Below, piece by piece: positions 1 to 8,530 of a DNA stretch of 36,392 bases (position 1 is the first letter of the stretch; each line of letters starts with the position of its first letter). Origin of the DNA: Candidatus Hermodarchaeota archaeon (GTDB lineage: Archaea > Asgardarchaeota > Hermodarchaeia > Hermodarchaeales > Hermodarchaeaceae); the NCBI GenBank assembly GCA_016840595.1, contig JAEOSA010000001.1, positions 1-36,392 of the forward strand, read 5' to 3'. The notes under the pieces were generated by a model. That model was not told the origin of the DNA, ran no database searches, and was given only the letters and a program-made list of their open reading frames with translations. Position numbers and translations under genes: made by a program.

Positions 1-2138
1 CCAGTCGAAGGTTCGTCAAGAATGACGAGTTGATTTGCCAACTTATTACGACCCAGGAATTTCGTGAGTTTTACTCGCTGTGCTTCTCCACCAGAGAGAG
101 TGGGCGAAGGTTGCCCAAGTTCAAGATAGCCCAGCCCGACATCAAGAAGCGCTTGGAGAATCCGCTGGGCCGATTGCCGTTTGGCTTGTGTAAGGTGTTT
201 TGACTTGTTAATTAGTCCTTCAATTTCAGCAATTGGAAGGGCATAGAAATCAGCAATGGAGAGCCTTTCTCCATCAAACTCAACCAGTTCACTTATGACT
301 TCGGGGTTAAATCGTTGTCCTTCACAATCTGAGCAGGGAATCCAGATGGACGGCAAATATCGCATCTTGACTTCGCTCGCACCAATTCCCTTGCACGTCG
401 GACAAGCACCTTCAGGTCGATTAAACGAAAAATGAGACTTGGATAATCCTGTTGCACCCGAATACAAATCACGAATGATATCTGATAACTTCGTATAGGT
501 TGCTGGGTTAGAACGCGGATTACGACCAATCGGACTTTGATCCACCATGACTGGTTTTAGTTTCTGCCCCTCAATTCCTGCACAGCCAATTGGCTCTTTT
601 TTCTTCAATGAAGGCACGAGAACATGTTCAACTAGCGTGCTTTTCCCAGACCCAGATACTCCAGTAATAACTGCTAATCGCCCTAGGGGAATTTTCACAT
701 CAATTTCCTGCAGATTGTGTTGGTATGCCTTCTGAACATGAAGAAATTTTTCAGGCGGGGGACGTGGCTCAAGAGTCATCACACGGTCCCGGAGACTGAA
801 ATATCGTCCCGTTACCGTGTCAGCTTTCCATAGTTCGGCGGGTGAACCACTGAAAATAACTTCTCCTCCATCTTTACCTGCACCAGGACCAAGATCAATA
901 GCTGAATCGGCAGAAGCAGCCGCCATTCGGTCATGTTCTACAAAGATTACCGATCCAGATAATTCGCGAAATGCAGGAAGCAATCGGGCGACATCTGCAG
1001 GGTGCTGACCAATCGTCGGTTCATCTAATACGTGAAGCATGTCCTCTAATCGGCTAGCCAGTGAAATTGCGAGCCTCACTCTCTGGGATTCACCCCGAGA
1101 TAAGGTTGGAGATGATCGATTCAAAGAAATATAGCCCAGTCCCACACGTTCCAAGGCGTCTAACCGTCGTTTAATCTCCGAGCGTAGTCGGGTTGCGGTT
1201 GAAGGAAGGCTCACATCCGAAAACAGCTGTTGTGCTTCTTCCACAGAGAGGGCTAACAGTTCAGGGAAGCGCATTCCTCCCCAGCGTACGCCTGCCGCCT
1301 GAGGATGCATTCCAGTTTCATCACATCGCTCACAACCTTTACCTTTGCAATAAGGACACAACCGGTTGAAATGCGTGGGTCGCACTTCACGGAAGCCTGT
1401 TCCACAAACACTACAGATTTGCGTTGTAGTTAACATCACATCGGTTGTTTCTCCCTGGGCTCGAACAGCCCCTGCACCTAATGCGGTCGTCCTCTGTGCA
1501 AAACCTCTCACCTGTTTGACCGTGCTTGTACTATCAATGACTCTCGTTTCAACCTCAATTGAATGATTTTTCTTGGGATTGAGAGCTTTCCTATTCCACT
1601 CTTTTCCATCAACAAGAATCTGACTTTTCTCAAATTCGTTGCTCAACACCTTGAGGAGCGTGGTATGACTCCCTTGCACACTCTGAAACAATGGTGCAAA
1701 CAGTCGCAGAGGTTCATTTTTGGATAGTGTGACGAGCTTTTCCACTATCTCGTCCTCAGTTAATACCATCAGAGGTGCTTCACATTGAACACAGTATCGA
1801 ACGCCATAATTTGCAAACAGCAATCGGAAGAAAGGGTGTAACCCAGATGCGGAAGCAAGAATGGAGAGTGGATTGCGATTCAGTAGATTCTGGCCTACAG
1901 CAATTGTGGGTCCCAAACCAATGATTGAGTCAACATCAGCAGGAGCTAGCCTCTCTCCACCGCGACCATACAAAAAGACATCCAAAAACCGTCTGTGTGC
2001 CTCATGGTATAATGTGTCAAATACAAGAGACGTCTTACCCGATCCCGAAACGCCAGTGACCACGGTAAGACCATCACCGACTTGAACACCGATGCTTTTG
2101 AGGTTGTGTTCACGAGCACCTTTTATGTGGATGTCCAT
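1..2138 (-). CDS. uvrA: UvrA-type excinuclease ABC ATPase (3' end cut by window edge)
   Basis: Open reading frame translated by hand; it runs off the left edge with 712 complete codons and no stop. It starts at ATG 2138 (MDIHIKGAREHNLKSI, the usual UvrA opening). Seen in order: Walker A1 GVSGSGKTS (about residue 29), a short insertion with one CxxC (RYCVQC), a zinc module with CxVCG, CPYC and CERC, signature 1 LSRGESQRV, Walker B1 VLDEPTIGQHP, Walker A2 GVSGSGKSTLV, a second CxxC pair (CPTC and CSDC), signature 2 LSGGEAQRV and Walker B2 LVILDEPST at the edge. UvrA recognises DNA lesions in nucleotide excision repair. The insertion after Walker A1 is short, so the full protein would be about 800-850 residues against about 940 for bacterial UvrA. 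It could therefore be a UvrA2/DrrC-like paralogue rather than the repair enzyme; I cannot see whether uvrB or uvrC lies nearby. Confidence 0.9.
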   Translation of the reverse strand, partial: MDIHIKGAREHNLKSIGVQVGDGLTVVTGVSGSGKTSLVFDTLYHEAHRRFLDVFLYGRGGERLAPADVDSIIGLGPTIAVGQNLLNRNPLSILASASGLHPFFRLLFANYGVRYCVQCEAPLMVLTEDEIVEKLVTLSKNEPLRLFAPLFQSVQGSHTTLLKVLSNEFEKSQILVDGKEWNRKALNPKKNHSIEVETRVIDSTSTVKQVRGFAQRTTALGAGAVRAQGETTDVMLTTTQICSVCGTGFREVRPTHFNRLCPYCKGKGCERCDETGMHPQAAGVRWGGMRFPELLALSVEEAQQLFSDVSLPSTATRLRSEIKRRLDALERVGLGYISLNRSSPTLSRGESQRVRLAISLASRLEDMLHVLDEPTIGQHPADVARLLPAFRELSGSVIFVEHDRMAAASADSAIDLGPGAGKDGGEVIFSGSPAELWKADTVTGRYFSLRDRVMTLEPRPPPEKFLHVQKAYQHNLQEIDVKIPLGRLAVITGVSGSGKSTLVEHVLVPSLKKKEPIGCAGIEGQKLKPVMVDQSPIGRNPRSNPATYTKLSDIIRDLYSGATGLSKSHFSFNRPEGACPTCKGIGASEVKMRYLPSIWIPCSDCEGQRFNPEVISELVEFDGERLSIADFYALPIAEIEGLINKSKHLTQAKRQSAQRILQALLDVGLGYLELGQPSPTLSGGEAQRVKLTKFLGRNKLANQLVILDEPST

Positions 2139-2286
2139 CAGTATCTTCTCAGATTAAAACGTGGTTCACTATTAGTTTTTGCAGTATCACAATTTTCCAC
2201 TTAAACGCATAAAACCAAACAGAGACTCTTTAAAAAGTAATTGACTTAAACAGTTAAAACCTACATTCCATGAACGGTGGATACCT

Positions 2287-2811
2287 ATGGATGATGTGGT
2301 TTTAGGCAAAGGGAAGAAGCTACTTCTCATGGGCAGTAAAGTCTTCGAAGAAAGGGAACTACCCAAAGATGTGAAACGACGAATCGATGCTGCAATAAAG
2401 CAAGAGATGACGATAATCGTAGGCGAAGCCAAAGGAGCACCCCGCCTCTATCAAGACCACCTACGGAGTAGAAATTATCACAATGTCATTGTCGGACACG
2501 CACGCAGTCTACGTTACAATGCCGGTGACTGGCCCGACGTCAAATATGGTGACAATCTACGGGAACGCGAACGTAACATGATTGAGGATTGTCATGCTGC
2601 CATTGCCATCTGGATGAACAAGAGTAGCGTTATCGCAGGAAACTTGGAGCGCTTAAAATGGCTGGGTAAACCTACATTTCTCTACGAATGCTCTAGTAAC
2701 ACCGAAGACGTGTATGCTGGTCCTCTGGATCAAAACCGAATTTATGAGCCATTCCTTTATCGTAAATTGTTAACAAAATATGGCAAAGTACCAAGCATCA
2801 ATGAAAAATGA
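2287..2811 (+). CDS. SLOG-like Rossmann-fold protein of unknown function
   Basis: 174 residues. I do not recognise a named family with certainty. The first half reads like a SLOG/DprA-type Rossmannoid: a first strand KLLLMGSK, then LPKDVKRRIDAAI, then IIVGEAKGAPRLYQDHL, which resembles the GDAxGxDxxxQxxL nucleotide-binding motif of that clan. RERERNMIEDCHAAIAIW followed by LERLKWLGKPTFLY matches the later strands, where the conserved acidic helix and the 'large, fixed-name' strand lie. Such proteins bind nucleotides or nucleotide-derived ligands. There is no signal peptide or membrane segment. The gene is divergent from the UvrA-like gene, with TTTAAAAAG at 2234-2242 as a possible TATA box and GGTGG just upstream of the ATG. 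The function is open. Confidence 0.7.
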   Translation: MDDVVLGKGKKLLLMGSKVFEERELPKDVKRRIDAAIKQEMTIIVGEAKGAPRLYQDHLRSRNYHNVIVGHARSLRYNAGDWPDVKYGDNLRERERNMIEDCHAAIAIWMNKSSVIAGNLERLKWLGKPTFLYECSSNTEDVYAGPLDQNRIYEPFLYRKLLTKYGKVPSINEK

Positions 2812-2891
2812 ATTAAATCAGTCAGTTAGTAACCTTCTTGGTCGTTAAGAGAAGCTCAACTCCTATGATGCACGAAAAACCGCAGCTTACG

Positions 2892-2900
2892 CTTTAAATA
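2892..2900 (+). promoter_or_regulatory. TATA box of the PH-like gene
   Basis: CTTTAAATA lies about 35 bp upstream of ATG 2932. Transcription would then start near 2920-2925. That is downstream of the possible GTG start at 2914, which argues for ATG 2932. Confidence 0.55.
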
Positions 2901-2931
2901 ACATCATGGACGTGTGCCATTGGGGATATCG

Positions 2932-3378
2932 ATGTCTGAACATCTCTACATTCCAATAGACCAATTAGATCAAGGTTTCCAGCAACTCATTCCAGAAGGA
3001 GCGACCATCCTTTACACTACTCGTGCTAACGTACTCAAACGGGGTATGGGTGCCCACAAAAAATCAGGCTTCGTCGTCGTAACCGACCAGGGCATCGCTT
3101 TTCACGCAGCTAAGACAGGACTCTTTGAAATGTCTATTGTCTCAATGGCTGCAGGAGCACTAGCTGGCTTCATTCCATGGTCATCCATTGACAAGTTCAA
3201 CAACTACAAAGACAAAATCCAAGTCAAACACGTCCTTCCAGACAATCCAAAGAAGAAACTCGAATGGTTCTTCAAAGCCGAACGATGCAAAGATCATGGC
3301 GAAGAAAAGGGAGCCTTTGAAGGGCGCAAGAAAGGATTTGGTCCCTTCGTCGAATCTCTTTACAAACAGAACAAGTAA
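2932..3378 (+). CDS. Small PH/GRAM-like domain protein
   Basis: 148 residues from ATG 2932. A GTG at 2914 would add six residues, but it lies upstream of the start expected from the TATA box at 2892-2900, and GGGGAT sits 5 bases before the ATG. The protein has an N-terminal strand-rich part (EGATILYTTRANVLK, SGFVVVTDQGIAFHAAK), a short hydrophobic glycine/alanine stretch (SMAAGALAGFIPW) and IPWSSIDKFNNYKDKIQVKH. This is the pattern of prokaryotic PH-like domains, in which 'W-x-I-x-x-F' leads into a strand. The C-terminus is lysine-rich. No catalytic motif is visible. A hairpin terminator follows at 3396-3438. The fold call is an inference from pattern only. Confidence 0.7.
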   Translation: MSEHLYIPIDQLDQGFQQLIPEGATILYTTRANVLKRGMGAHKKSGFVVVTDQGIAFHAAKTGLFEMSIVSMAAGALAGFIPWSSIDKFNNYKDKIQVKHVLPDNPKKKLEWFFKAERCKDHGEEKGAFEGRKKGFGPFVESLYKQNK

Positions 3379-3395
3379 TTGCTCAACACGCAGGC

Positions 3396-3438
3396 AGAGG
3401 ACTAGAAGGACCACTTCTAGCCTCTAACCTTATTTTTT
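3396..3438 (+). terminator. Hairpin terminator between convergent genes
   Basis: AGAGG-A-CTAGAAG (3396-3408) pairs with CTTCTAG-CCTCT (3414-3425): a 12-bp stem with one bulged A and a 5-base loop. A run of six T follows at 3433-3438. It lies just after the PH-like gene and touches the stop of the convergent DUF3788 gene. Confidence 0.7.
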
Positions 3439-3899
3439 CAATACGCGGTTCTATCTAATTTCTTAGGCCTACGTTTTATTGTGATTAGATTTTTTAAATC
3501 CTCAAAATATGTTGAATCCATAACTCGTATCCATAGCCACTTACCATCATGTAATTTCTTGGTATTCTGAAATATATCTACGATGGCTGGTAAAAATTCG
3601 GATTCCTGAGTAATAAATTTACCAATCTCCTTTTTACCATATACAATCAGGAAACTGAAACTATTCTTTTCAGGGAAAAGCGACACGATTGTGCGTCCAC
3701 TTTTTCGATATCGTACGACCCAACCATAATTATCCCCATAGTAGATAGTTTCCAATAGCAAATCATAATGAGTTGCCAGGTATTCCTGAATTTGGTTCCA
3801 TGCTGAAATTGCTTCAGCATTAGAGATGAAGGTGATGATGTCGGTTTTGGTTGGTGTTTGGGCTCGATTCAACATTCGTTGATGTGCTTTGTGCTCCAT
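3438..3899 (-). CDS. DUF3788 family protein
   Basis: 153 residues, the usual length for DUF3788. The central WNQIQEYLATHY, the YGWVVRYRKSGRTIVSLFP strand pair, LIVYGKKEIGKF and the closing FQNTKKLHDGKWLWIRV with LKNLITIKRRPKK are the features by which I recognise the family. It is small, soluble and of unknown function, with no signal peptide. It is transcribed away from the BtrH-like gene, with about 110 bp between the two starts. It ends inside the T-run of the terminator shared with the convergent PH-like gene. Confidence 0.8.
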   Translation of the reverse strand: MEHKAHQRMLNRAQTPTKTDIITFISNAEAISAWNQIQEYLATHYDLLLETIYYGDNYGWVVRYRKSGRTIVSLFPEKNSFSFLIVYGKKEIGKFITQESEFLPAIVDIFQNTKKLHDGKWLWIRVMDSTYFEDLKNLITIKRRPKKLDRTAY

Positions 3900-4011
3900 A
3901 AGAAATCCGCTTCCCTTTGGGCTTTTAAAACTATTTCAGCTAGGTGTGGACTCATAAGATTCTAATATCTTGAGTTCTCGCTTATTCTACTAGTAAGTAA
4001 GGTTGTTGAAT

Positions 4012-5340
4012 GTGATAGTTGAAGGTTACTCCCAGTTTGGTGCAACAGAACGAACTCCTGGGGCAATACGCAATATTCTCGATTATGAAGGTGTAGTAGC
4101 ACCGCACACTCGAGAGCCATTCACCGAAGCACTACTCATGGGCATAGGAGGTGGACTTGGTGCTGAATATGCCACCTGGGCTTTCAAACCTATTGACCCT
4201 TCTCGCCCACGAAAAGCGAAACTATACCTCCGTTTTCACCATGTGAAGAACTACATTGACAAGAATGAAGAAAGTATGCTTCCTAAAATTGCCGGTCGAC
4301 TTGGAGTAACACTTACAGTCAAAGAAACTGCAAGCAAAGAACGCGCTAATGAATTCCTTCGTGAATCATTGCAATCAGGCAAACCAGTTATCACGTATCT
4401 TTCAGTCTGGCATAGCCAATATCAGCGACGGGAAATCAAAGAACAGTACAGCCAAGATCCAAACTTCTTCCCACCTCTCTTATATGATGAACACGTGAAT
4501 TTCCTTCCCTACTTCACTCTTCCATATCCGTGGATCAATCACACTCTCACAATCGTTTACAGCTTCGACGAAGAATCAAATAAGATTCTCCTCACCGATT
4601 CAAGCACCCAACCCCACACACTAACCATTCCACAGTTCAACATGTCACGGGGCATAATTAAGAGCCGAAAAAATGCAGGTCTTATTATAACTCCTCCATC
4701 AAAAATTACAAATCTACATCGAGCTATCCGTATAGGAATGCACGACTGCGTTGAAAGCCTCCTCCACGAAAAAGCCGTCATATCCGGTGCCTATCTTCGT
4801 GTCGAAACCTGGAATGCCATGGCCAAGGCTCTGGCGAATCCAACAGCTAAACGTGGGTGGCTCACACTCTTCAATGAAGGGTGGCAACTCTTTGATACAC
4901 TCACTCGGCTCCACGCCCAGATTGCCTTCCACAACAGCGATGGTGGAGCCCTTCGCTCATCCTATAGTGATTTCCTTCAGGAAGCAAGTGACATCCTGAA
5001 AAAACCTCAGCTACGCGAGATTGCCAACCAGTTTGCAGATATTGGAATCATGTGGGATGATCTCGGTGTCGAAGCCCTTCCTGATGATATTCCTCAACTC
5101 CAGGCAGCTCGACGGACTGCCCTAGAATGGAATTCGCTTTTCAAAGTGCATGGTGAATCTGCGAAGAAGCGGTTAGACGCTGAGGCGAAGAAGATTCAAA
5201 CCATTCGAGCAGAAGTGTCAGAAACGTTTCCATTGACTGGTAAAGAAATCATCGCCTTATTTCAGGACCTAAGTACTCGATTCGCAGAGATTTACGAAGC
5301 AGAAAAAGTAGCCCTCAAGGCGTTGAAGAATCTACTCTAA
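4012..5340 (+). CDS. BtrH N-terminal domain / DUF4872-like protein
   Basis: About 442 residues. The start is chosen at GTG 4012 (MIVEGYSQFG), 9 bases after AAGG; TTG codons at 4003 and 4006 are alternatives. VEGYSQFG, GAIRNILDYEGVVAPHTREPFTEA and LLMGIGGGLGAEY match the N-terminal papain-like domain named after butirosin protein BtrH, an acyltransferase that moves an acyl group from a carrier protein. HVNFLPYF and WINHTLTIVYSFDEES look like the His-containing 'H-x-IVIxGYD' strand region, followed by ILLTDSS. The second half is helical, as in DUF4872. The protein has a single cysteine (GMHDCVES, mid-protein) and none near the N-terminal helix where a papain-type nucleophile would sit. It is therefore probably not a standard thiol enzyme. 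Its substrate is unknown and no biosynthetic cluster surrounds it. Confidence 0.75.
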   Translation: MIVEGYSQFGATERTPGAIRNILDYEGVVAPHTREPFTEALLMGIGGGLGAEYATWAFKPIDPSRPRKAKLYLRFHHVKNYIDKNEESMLPKIAGRLGVTLTVKETASKERANEFLRESLQSGKPVITYLSVWHSQYQRREIKEQYSQDPNFFPPLLYDEHVNFLPYFTLPYPWINHTLTIVYSFDEESNKILLTDSSTQPHTLTIPQFNMSRGIIKSRKNAGLIITPPSKITNLHRAIRIGMHDCVESLLHEKAVISGAYLRVETWNAMAKALANPTAKRGWLTLFNEGWQLFDTLTRLHAQIAFHNSDGGALRSSYSDFLQEASDILKKPQLREIANQFADIGIMWDDLGVEALPDDIPQLQAARRTALEWNSLFKVHGESAKKRLDAEAKKIQTIRAEVSETFPLTGKEIIALFQDLSTRFAEIYEAEKVALKALKNLL

Positions 5341-5349
5341 CGTTGGCAG

Positions 5350-5787
5350 TTACAAGTTTTTCATTTTTCGAAGTGACTGAGCATTATCACCATTTTCTTC
5401 AGCAAAGCGGTCAAAGATGTCTGCTGGTTCAATCAAGAATTCGATTTTTTTCGCAGCATCCTGGTAAAATTTCTGGTTCCTCTCTTCCAGATCGGATGCG
5501 AGTTTCAACAGTTCCTCATCAGGACAGCCTTCAGGGCACTCAGATTTCACTCTGTATTCATTATCCTGCAATCCGTGTATCGGTTCAAGAATCATTTCCG
5601 TGGTGTTTTCACGTCGAAGCCGTTTTAGAGTCTCCATCCGCGTCAGTCGTTTCTGAATATGTGCTTCAAAGGGAATTTTCAATTGCTCAGTTGACGTGAT
5701 TGCGGAAGCAGTTTCATAAAATGCCGCAGCCATCGCCTCCAATTCTAAGGCAAATTTAATGACTGCACCAAATGTTCCGAGTTCCAT
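5350..5787 (-). CDS. Ferritin-like (rubrerythrin-type) four-helix protein
   Basis: 145 residues, almost entirely helical. The first helix has ELEAMAAAFYETAS, and a later helix has LASDLEERNQKFYQDAAKK; the E-x(6)-FY-x-x-A pattern is that of ferritin-like diiron or diiron-derived proteins. HIQKRLTRMETLKRLRRE forms another helix. The usual ExxH pair is not obvious, so metal binding is uncertain. A CPEGCP pair lies in the loop between helices. The gene starts 21 bases after the aldehyde dehydrogenase stop on the same strand, so the two are probably cotranscribed. A role in oxygen or oxidative protection of the pathway is possible but is only inferred. Confidence 0.65.
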   Translation of the reverse strand: MELGTFGAVIKFALELEAMAAAFYETASAITSTEQLKIPFEAHIQKRLTRMETLKRLRRENTTEMILEPIHGLQDNEYRVKSECPEGCPDEELLKLASDLEERNQKFYQDAAKKIEFLIEPADIFDRFAEENGDNAQSLRKMKNL

Positions 5788-5808
5788 TGCATCACCTTAC
5801 ACTGCAGG

Positions 5809-7263
5809 CTAGAACCACCGCGTAATGACCACTTTATTTTCTGTGAAAAAGTCTACGGCATCCTTTCCCTGTCCATGCAAATCACCGAAGAAGGAATCCT
5901 TCATTCCTGAAAACGGAAATGTGGCAATCGGAGCCACAATGCCAATGTTGATACCGATATTTCCTGCTCTAACTCGGTATTGGTAGTCTCGGGCTACTTT
6001 TCCGCTCGAAGTAAACACTGATGATGCATTCCCATATGGGTTGGCATGGATGATGTCTATGGCTTCATCCAAATCTTTCACGTGGATAATTGACATAACT
6101 GGACCAAAGATTTCCTCCTTGGCTATCGTCATCTCTGGTTTAACTTTGTCAAAGATGTTGGGACCAATGAAAAGGCCCTTCGGATAATCCTTTACTTTGA
6201 CATTCCGTCCGTCCAGAATGAGTTCAGCACCCTCTTTGATTCCCGTTTCAATGTAACCTAGTACTCGTTTCAGGGCGGCTTTCGTGGCAATGGGACCCAT
6301 ATGCACATCTTCGTTCAACCCATCGCCAATAACTAGTTCTTTGGCGGCTTTCACAACGGCTTCTTTGAGTGGTTTGTACACTTCTCCAACAGCAAGCAAT
6401 ACTGCACCACTCAGACATCGTTGTCCTGTATTTCCAAAGAACGAACTCATCAGGTTTGGTACAGTTCTTTCAATGTTTGCATCTGGCATCACAGTGATGA
6501 AGTTCTTTGCTCCAGCTTGGACTTGTGCTCGTTTGCCATGTTCACCACATTTTTTGTAGAGTAATTTCCCGATCGGTGTTGAACCGACAAAAGACATCCC
6601 GATAGTATCCGGGCTTTCAATGAGGGCATTTACCACTTCGGGCCCACCATTGACCAGATTCATCACGCCTTTCGGAAATCCAACCTTATCGATAAGCTCA
6701 AACTGTCGAATCTGGCTTAATGGCACTTGCTCGGATGGTTTCACAATATACGTATTCCCGCACGCAATAGCAAATGGCCAAAACCATGTCGGAACCATCC
6801 CCGGAAAATTAAACGGAGCCACACAGAAGAACACACCCAGAGGTTGCTTGATCACCATTTCATCGATGCCGGCGGCGATATCTTCGAAATTATACCCCAT
6901 TTGAAGCGAGGGAATACTGGCAGCTGCTTCCACGTTTTCAACTGCCCGGCGATATTCACCCCGCGCCTCATCAAGGATCTTTCCATGTTCAGTGGTAATG
7001 GTTTTCGAGAGGTCTTCAAAATGATCCTCAAGTAAATTCCGGAACCGATAGAGGTAGCGAATCCGGGTCTGAGCTGGCGTTGACCGCCAACGCTCATAAG
7101 CTGTTTTTGCTGCTTCAATGGCCTCTTGGGCTTCCTCAGCAGTGGACATGGGCGTTTTGGCTAACAGTTCTCCAGTTGCAGGGTTATTAATATCTCGGGT
7201 TTCTTTCCCTTTTGACTCGATCCAACGCCCGTTAATATAATTCTTGACAACTTCTCCCTTCAT
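5809..7263 (-). CDS. mmsA: Methylmalonate-semialdehyde dehydrogenase (CoA-acylating), ALDH6 type
   Basis: 484 residues, the usual length. The ALDH fold is clear: NYINGRW start, CVAPFNFPGMVPTWF with the oxyanion Asn at about 152, KPSEQVP, FVGSTPIGK, GNTGQRCLSG with the catalytic Cys at about 283, EEIFGPV and the closing FPFSGMKDSFFGDLHGQG. Where most ALDHs carry the general-base Glu (ELGGKN), this protein has QAGAKNF. Loss of that Glu is the hallmark of the CoA-dependent MMSDH group. The reaction is (methyl)malonate semialdehyde + CoA + NAD+ to propionyl- or acetyl-CoA + CO2 + NADH, used in valine, beta-alanine or inositol breakdown. It leads an apparent operon with the ferritin-like gene. The other steps of those pathways are not in the window, so the physiological substrate is open. 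Confidence 0.9.
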   Translation of the reverse strand: MKGEVVKNYINGRWIESKGKETRDINNPATGELLAKTPMSTAEEAQEAIEAAKTAYERWRSTPAQTRIRYLYRFRNLLEDHFEDLSKTITTEHGKILDEARGEYRRAVENVEAAASIPSLQMGYNFEDIAAGIDEMVIKQPLGVFFCVAPFNFPGMVPTWFWPFAIACGNTYIVKPSEQVPLSQIRQFELIDKVGFPKGVMNLVNGGPEVVNALIESPDTIGMSFVGSTPIGKLLYKKCGEHGKRAQVQAGAKNFITVMPDANIERTVPNLMSSFFGNTGQRCLSGAVLLAVGEVYKPLKEAVVKAAKELVIGDGLNEDVHMGPIATKAALKRVLGYIETGIKEGAELILDGRNVKVKDYPKGLFIGPNIFDKVKPEMTIAKEEIFGPVMSIIHVKDLDEAIDIIHANPYGNASSVFTSSGKVARDYQYRVRAGNIGINIGIVAPIATFPFSGMKDSFFGDLHGQGKDAVDFFTENKVVITRWF

Positions 7264-7374
7264 GGAGGTTCACAACGCAGTAACATCGATTTGTTGTAGT
7301 AAAAAGAGTGGTGACTCACTCCTTAAAGATAGTCGGTTGAGCCACGAGTTCCTCCTGAAGCAGGATTCCCTCCT

Positions 7375-8412
7375 TCAGGTTTCTGATAATACGCGCATAT
7401 CGGCATCTTTGAAATAGCGATGAGCCCGTTTCCCGTATTTGGCATCCAGTTTCATCGCATAACCTCTTAGTGCTTTCAAGGAAGAAATTCCACCGATTTT
7501 TTTATCAAATGAGAGCCTCATTTTCCACCCTTGTTTTCGAAGACTCTGGGTAGGGGTTGCCCATCCTTCGGCTAATTTAACAAATTCGCCACGCACTCCG
7601 AACTTTTTGAGGTTCTTTAGAACGATATCTTTCACCGTAGGCCAGGTACCAAGCCCTGTTTCGGTCCCCCTATTATCAATATACGTCTCAGGTTCGACTA
7701 CAAGATACCCACCATTCTTCTCCTTGAACACTCCATACCTAGCAAAAATCCAGAGAAACCGAATAAGATGAAGAATCCGACCCTTCAGTCGGTGTTGCTG
7801 TGGCATAATGTCAGTGTCCCTCAGTCCCAACGAGGATTTCTTGATCCTTGTAAGAAGAGAATGAATAGCCTTGAAGCCTTCAATTTCATCTGAAGAATAG
7901 GGTAAACTTTCAGGGAAGTCAACAACTTTTAGTTTCAGAGGTTTTTCCACGATAGGATCGACAATCTGGTCGGGGGATAATTTTGAGCGGATTTTCTCAA
8001 GGCGTTTCACACCCTCAAAGGGTTCAACAAAAGTCCGATAATCCTCATCGGACATAGGTTCACCCATTCGCTTCTCAAAGATTTCCCGATTCCAAGTACC
8101 TGCATGTTGTAACTCAAAATCACAAGGAAATCGAGAACAATACGCACAGTTCTTTATCCCCGTCCTCGTCACACATTGCCGAATCCGACACCCACGACGG
8201 AAATTCGCATGCCAATGGTTTACATCCTTTGGAATTTTGTCCTCAGGTGTGAGACACAATAGACACGGCTTCTTTGTCGGTGTAAATCCTAAAATCGCTT
8301 TGGCTCGCTTAGCAAACGCCGGAAAATCTTCCAGTGGCAAATCCTTTCGTGTAATCGGTGACCACGGACATCCACCACAATTCATCCCACATTTCGACAC
8401 AACTTCAACCAT
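7375..8412 (-). CDS. DUF3795 cysteine-rich protein with helical C-terminal extension
   Basis: 345 residues from ATG 8412, which has GGTGA 7 bases upstream. TTG 8445 and GTG 8427 are longer alternatives. The N-terminal third carries the DUF3795 cysteine pattern: KCGMNCGGCPW, KPCLLCL, RRGCRIRQCVTRTGIKNCAYCSRFPC. These cysteines probably bind zinc or an iron-sulfur cluster. The remaining two thirds are helical and basic, with no recognised motif, and make the protein about twice as long as typical DUF3795 proteins. A TATA-like AACTATATAG on the minus strand lies about 90 bp upstream. A 7-bp inverted repeat (7354-7360 with 7373-7379) overlaps the stop codon. Function unknown. Confidence 0.75.
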   Translation of the reverse strand: MVEVVSKCGMNCGGCPWSPITRKDLPLEDFPAFAKRAKAILGFTPTKKPCLLCLTPEDKIPKDVNHWHANFRRGCRIRQCVTRTGIKNCAYCSRFPCDFELQHAGTWNREIFEKRMGEPMSDEDYRTFVEPFEGVKRLEKIRSKLSPDQIVDPIVEKPLKLKVVDFPESLPYSSDEIEGFKAIHSLLTRIKKSSLGLRDTDIMPQQHRLKGRILHLIRFLWIFARYGVFKEKNGGYLVVEPETYIDNRGTETGLGTWPTVKDIVLKNLKKFGVRGEFVKLAEGWATPTQSLRKQGWKMRLSFDKKIGGISSLKALRGYAMKLDAKYGKRAHRYFKDADMRVLSET

Positions 8413-8530
8413 ACGATCTTCACCCACCCTGTCTTTCCAATACAATCTTGGGAACCTGAAGGGGTCCTACACAAACATTCCATATCTGCTCTTCTATATA
8501 GTTAGGGACCCCTTCATCTAGGTAACTCCA

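Noticed and set aside
2187..2432. Minus-strand 81-codon frame
   Set aside because: It is a shadow of the SLOG-like gene and the promoter gap; composition follows the plus-strand codons.
7354..7379. CCTGAAG / CTTCAGG hairpin at the end of the DUF3795 gene as terminator
   Set aside because: It has no T-run on the minus strand and overlaps the stop codon; possible but not supportable.
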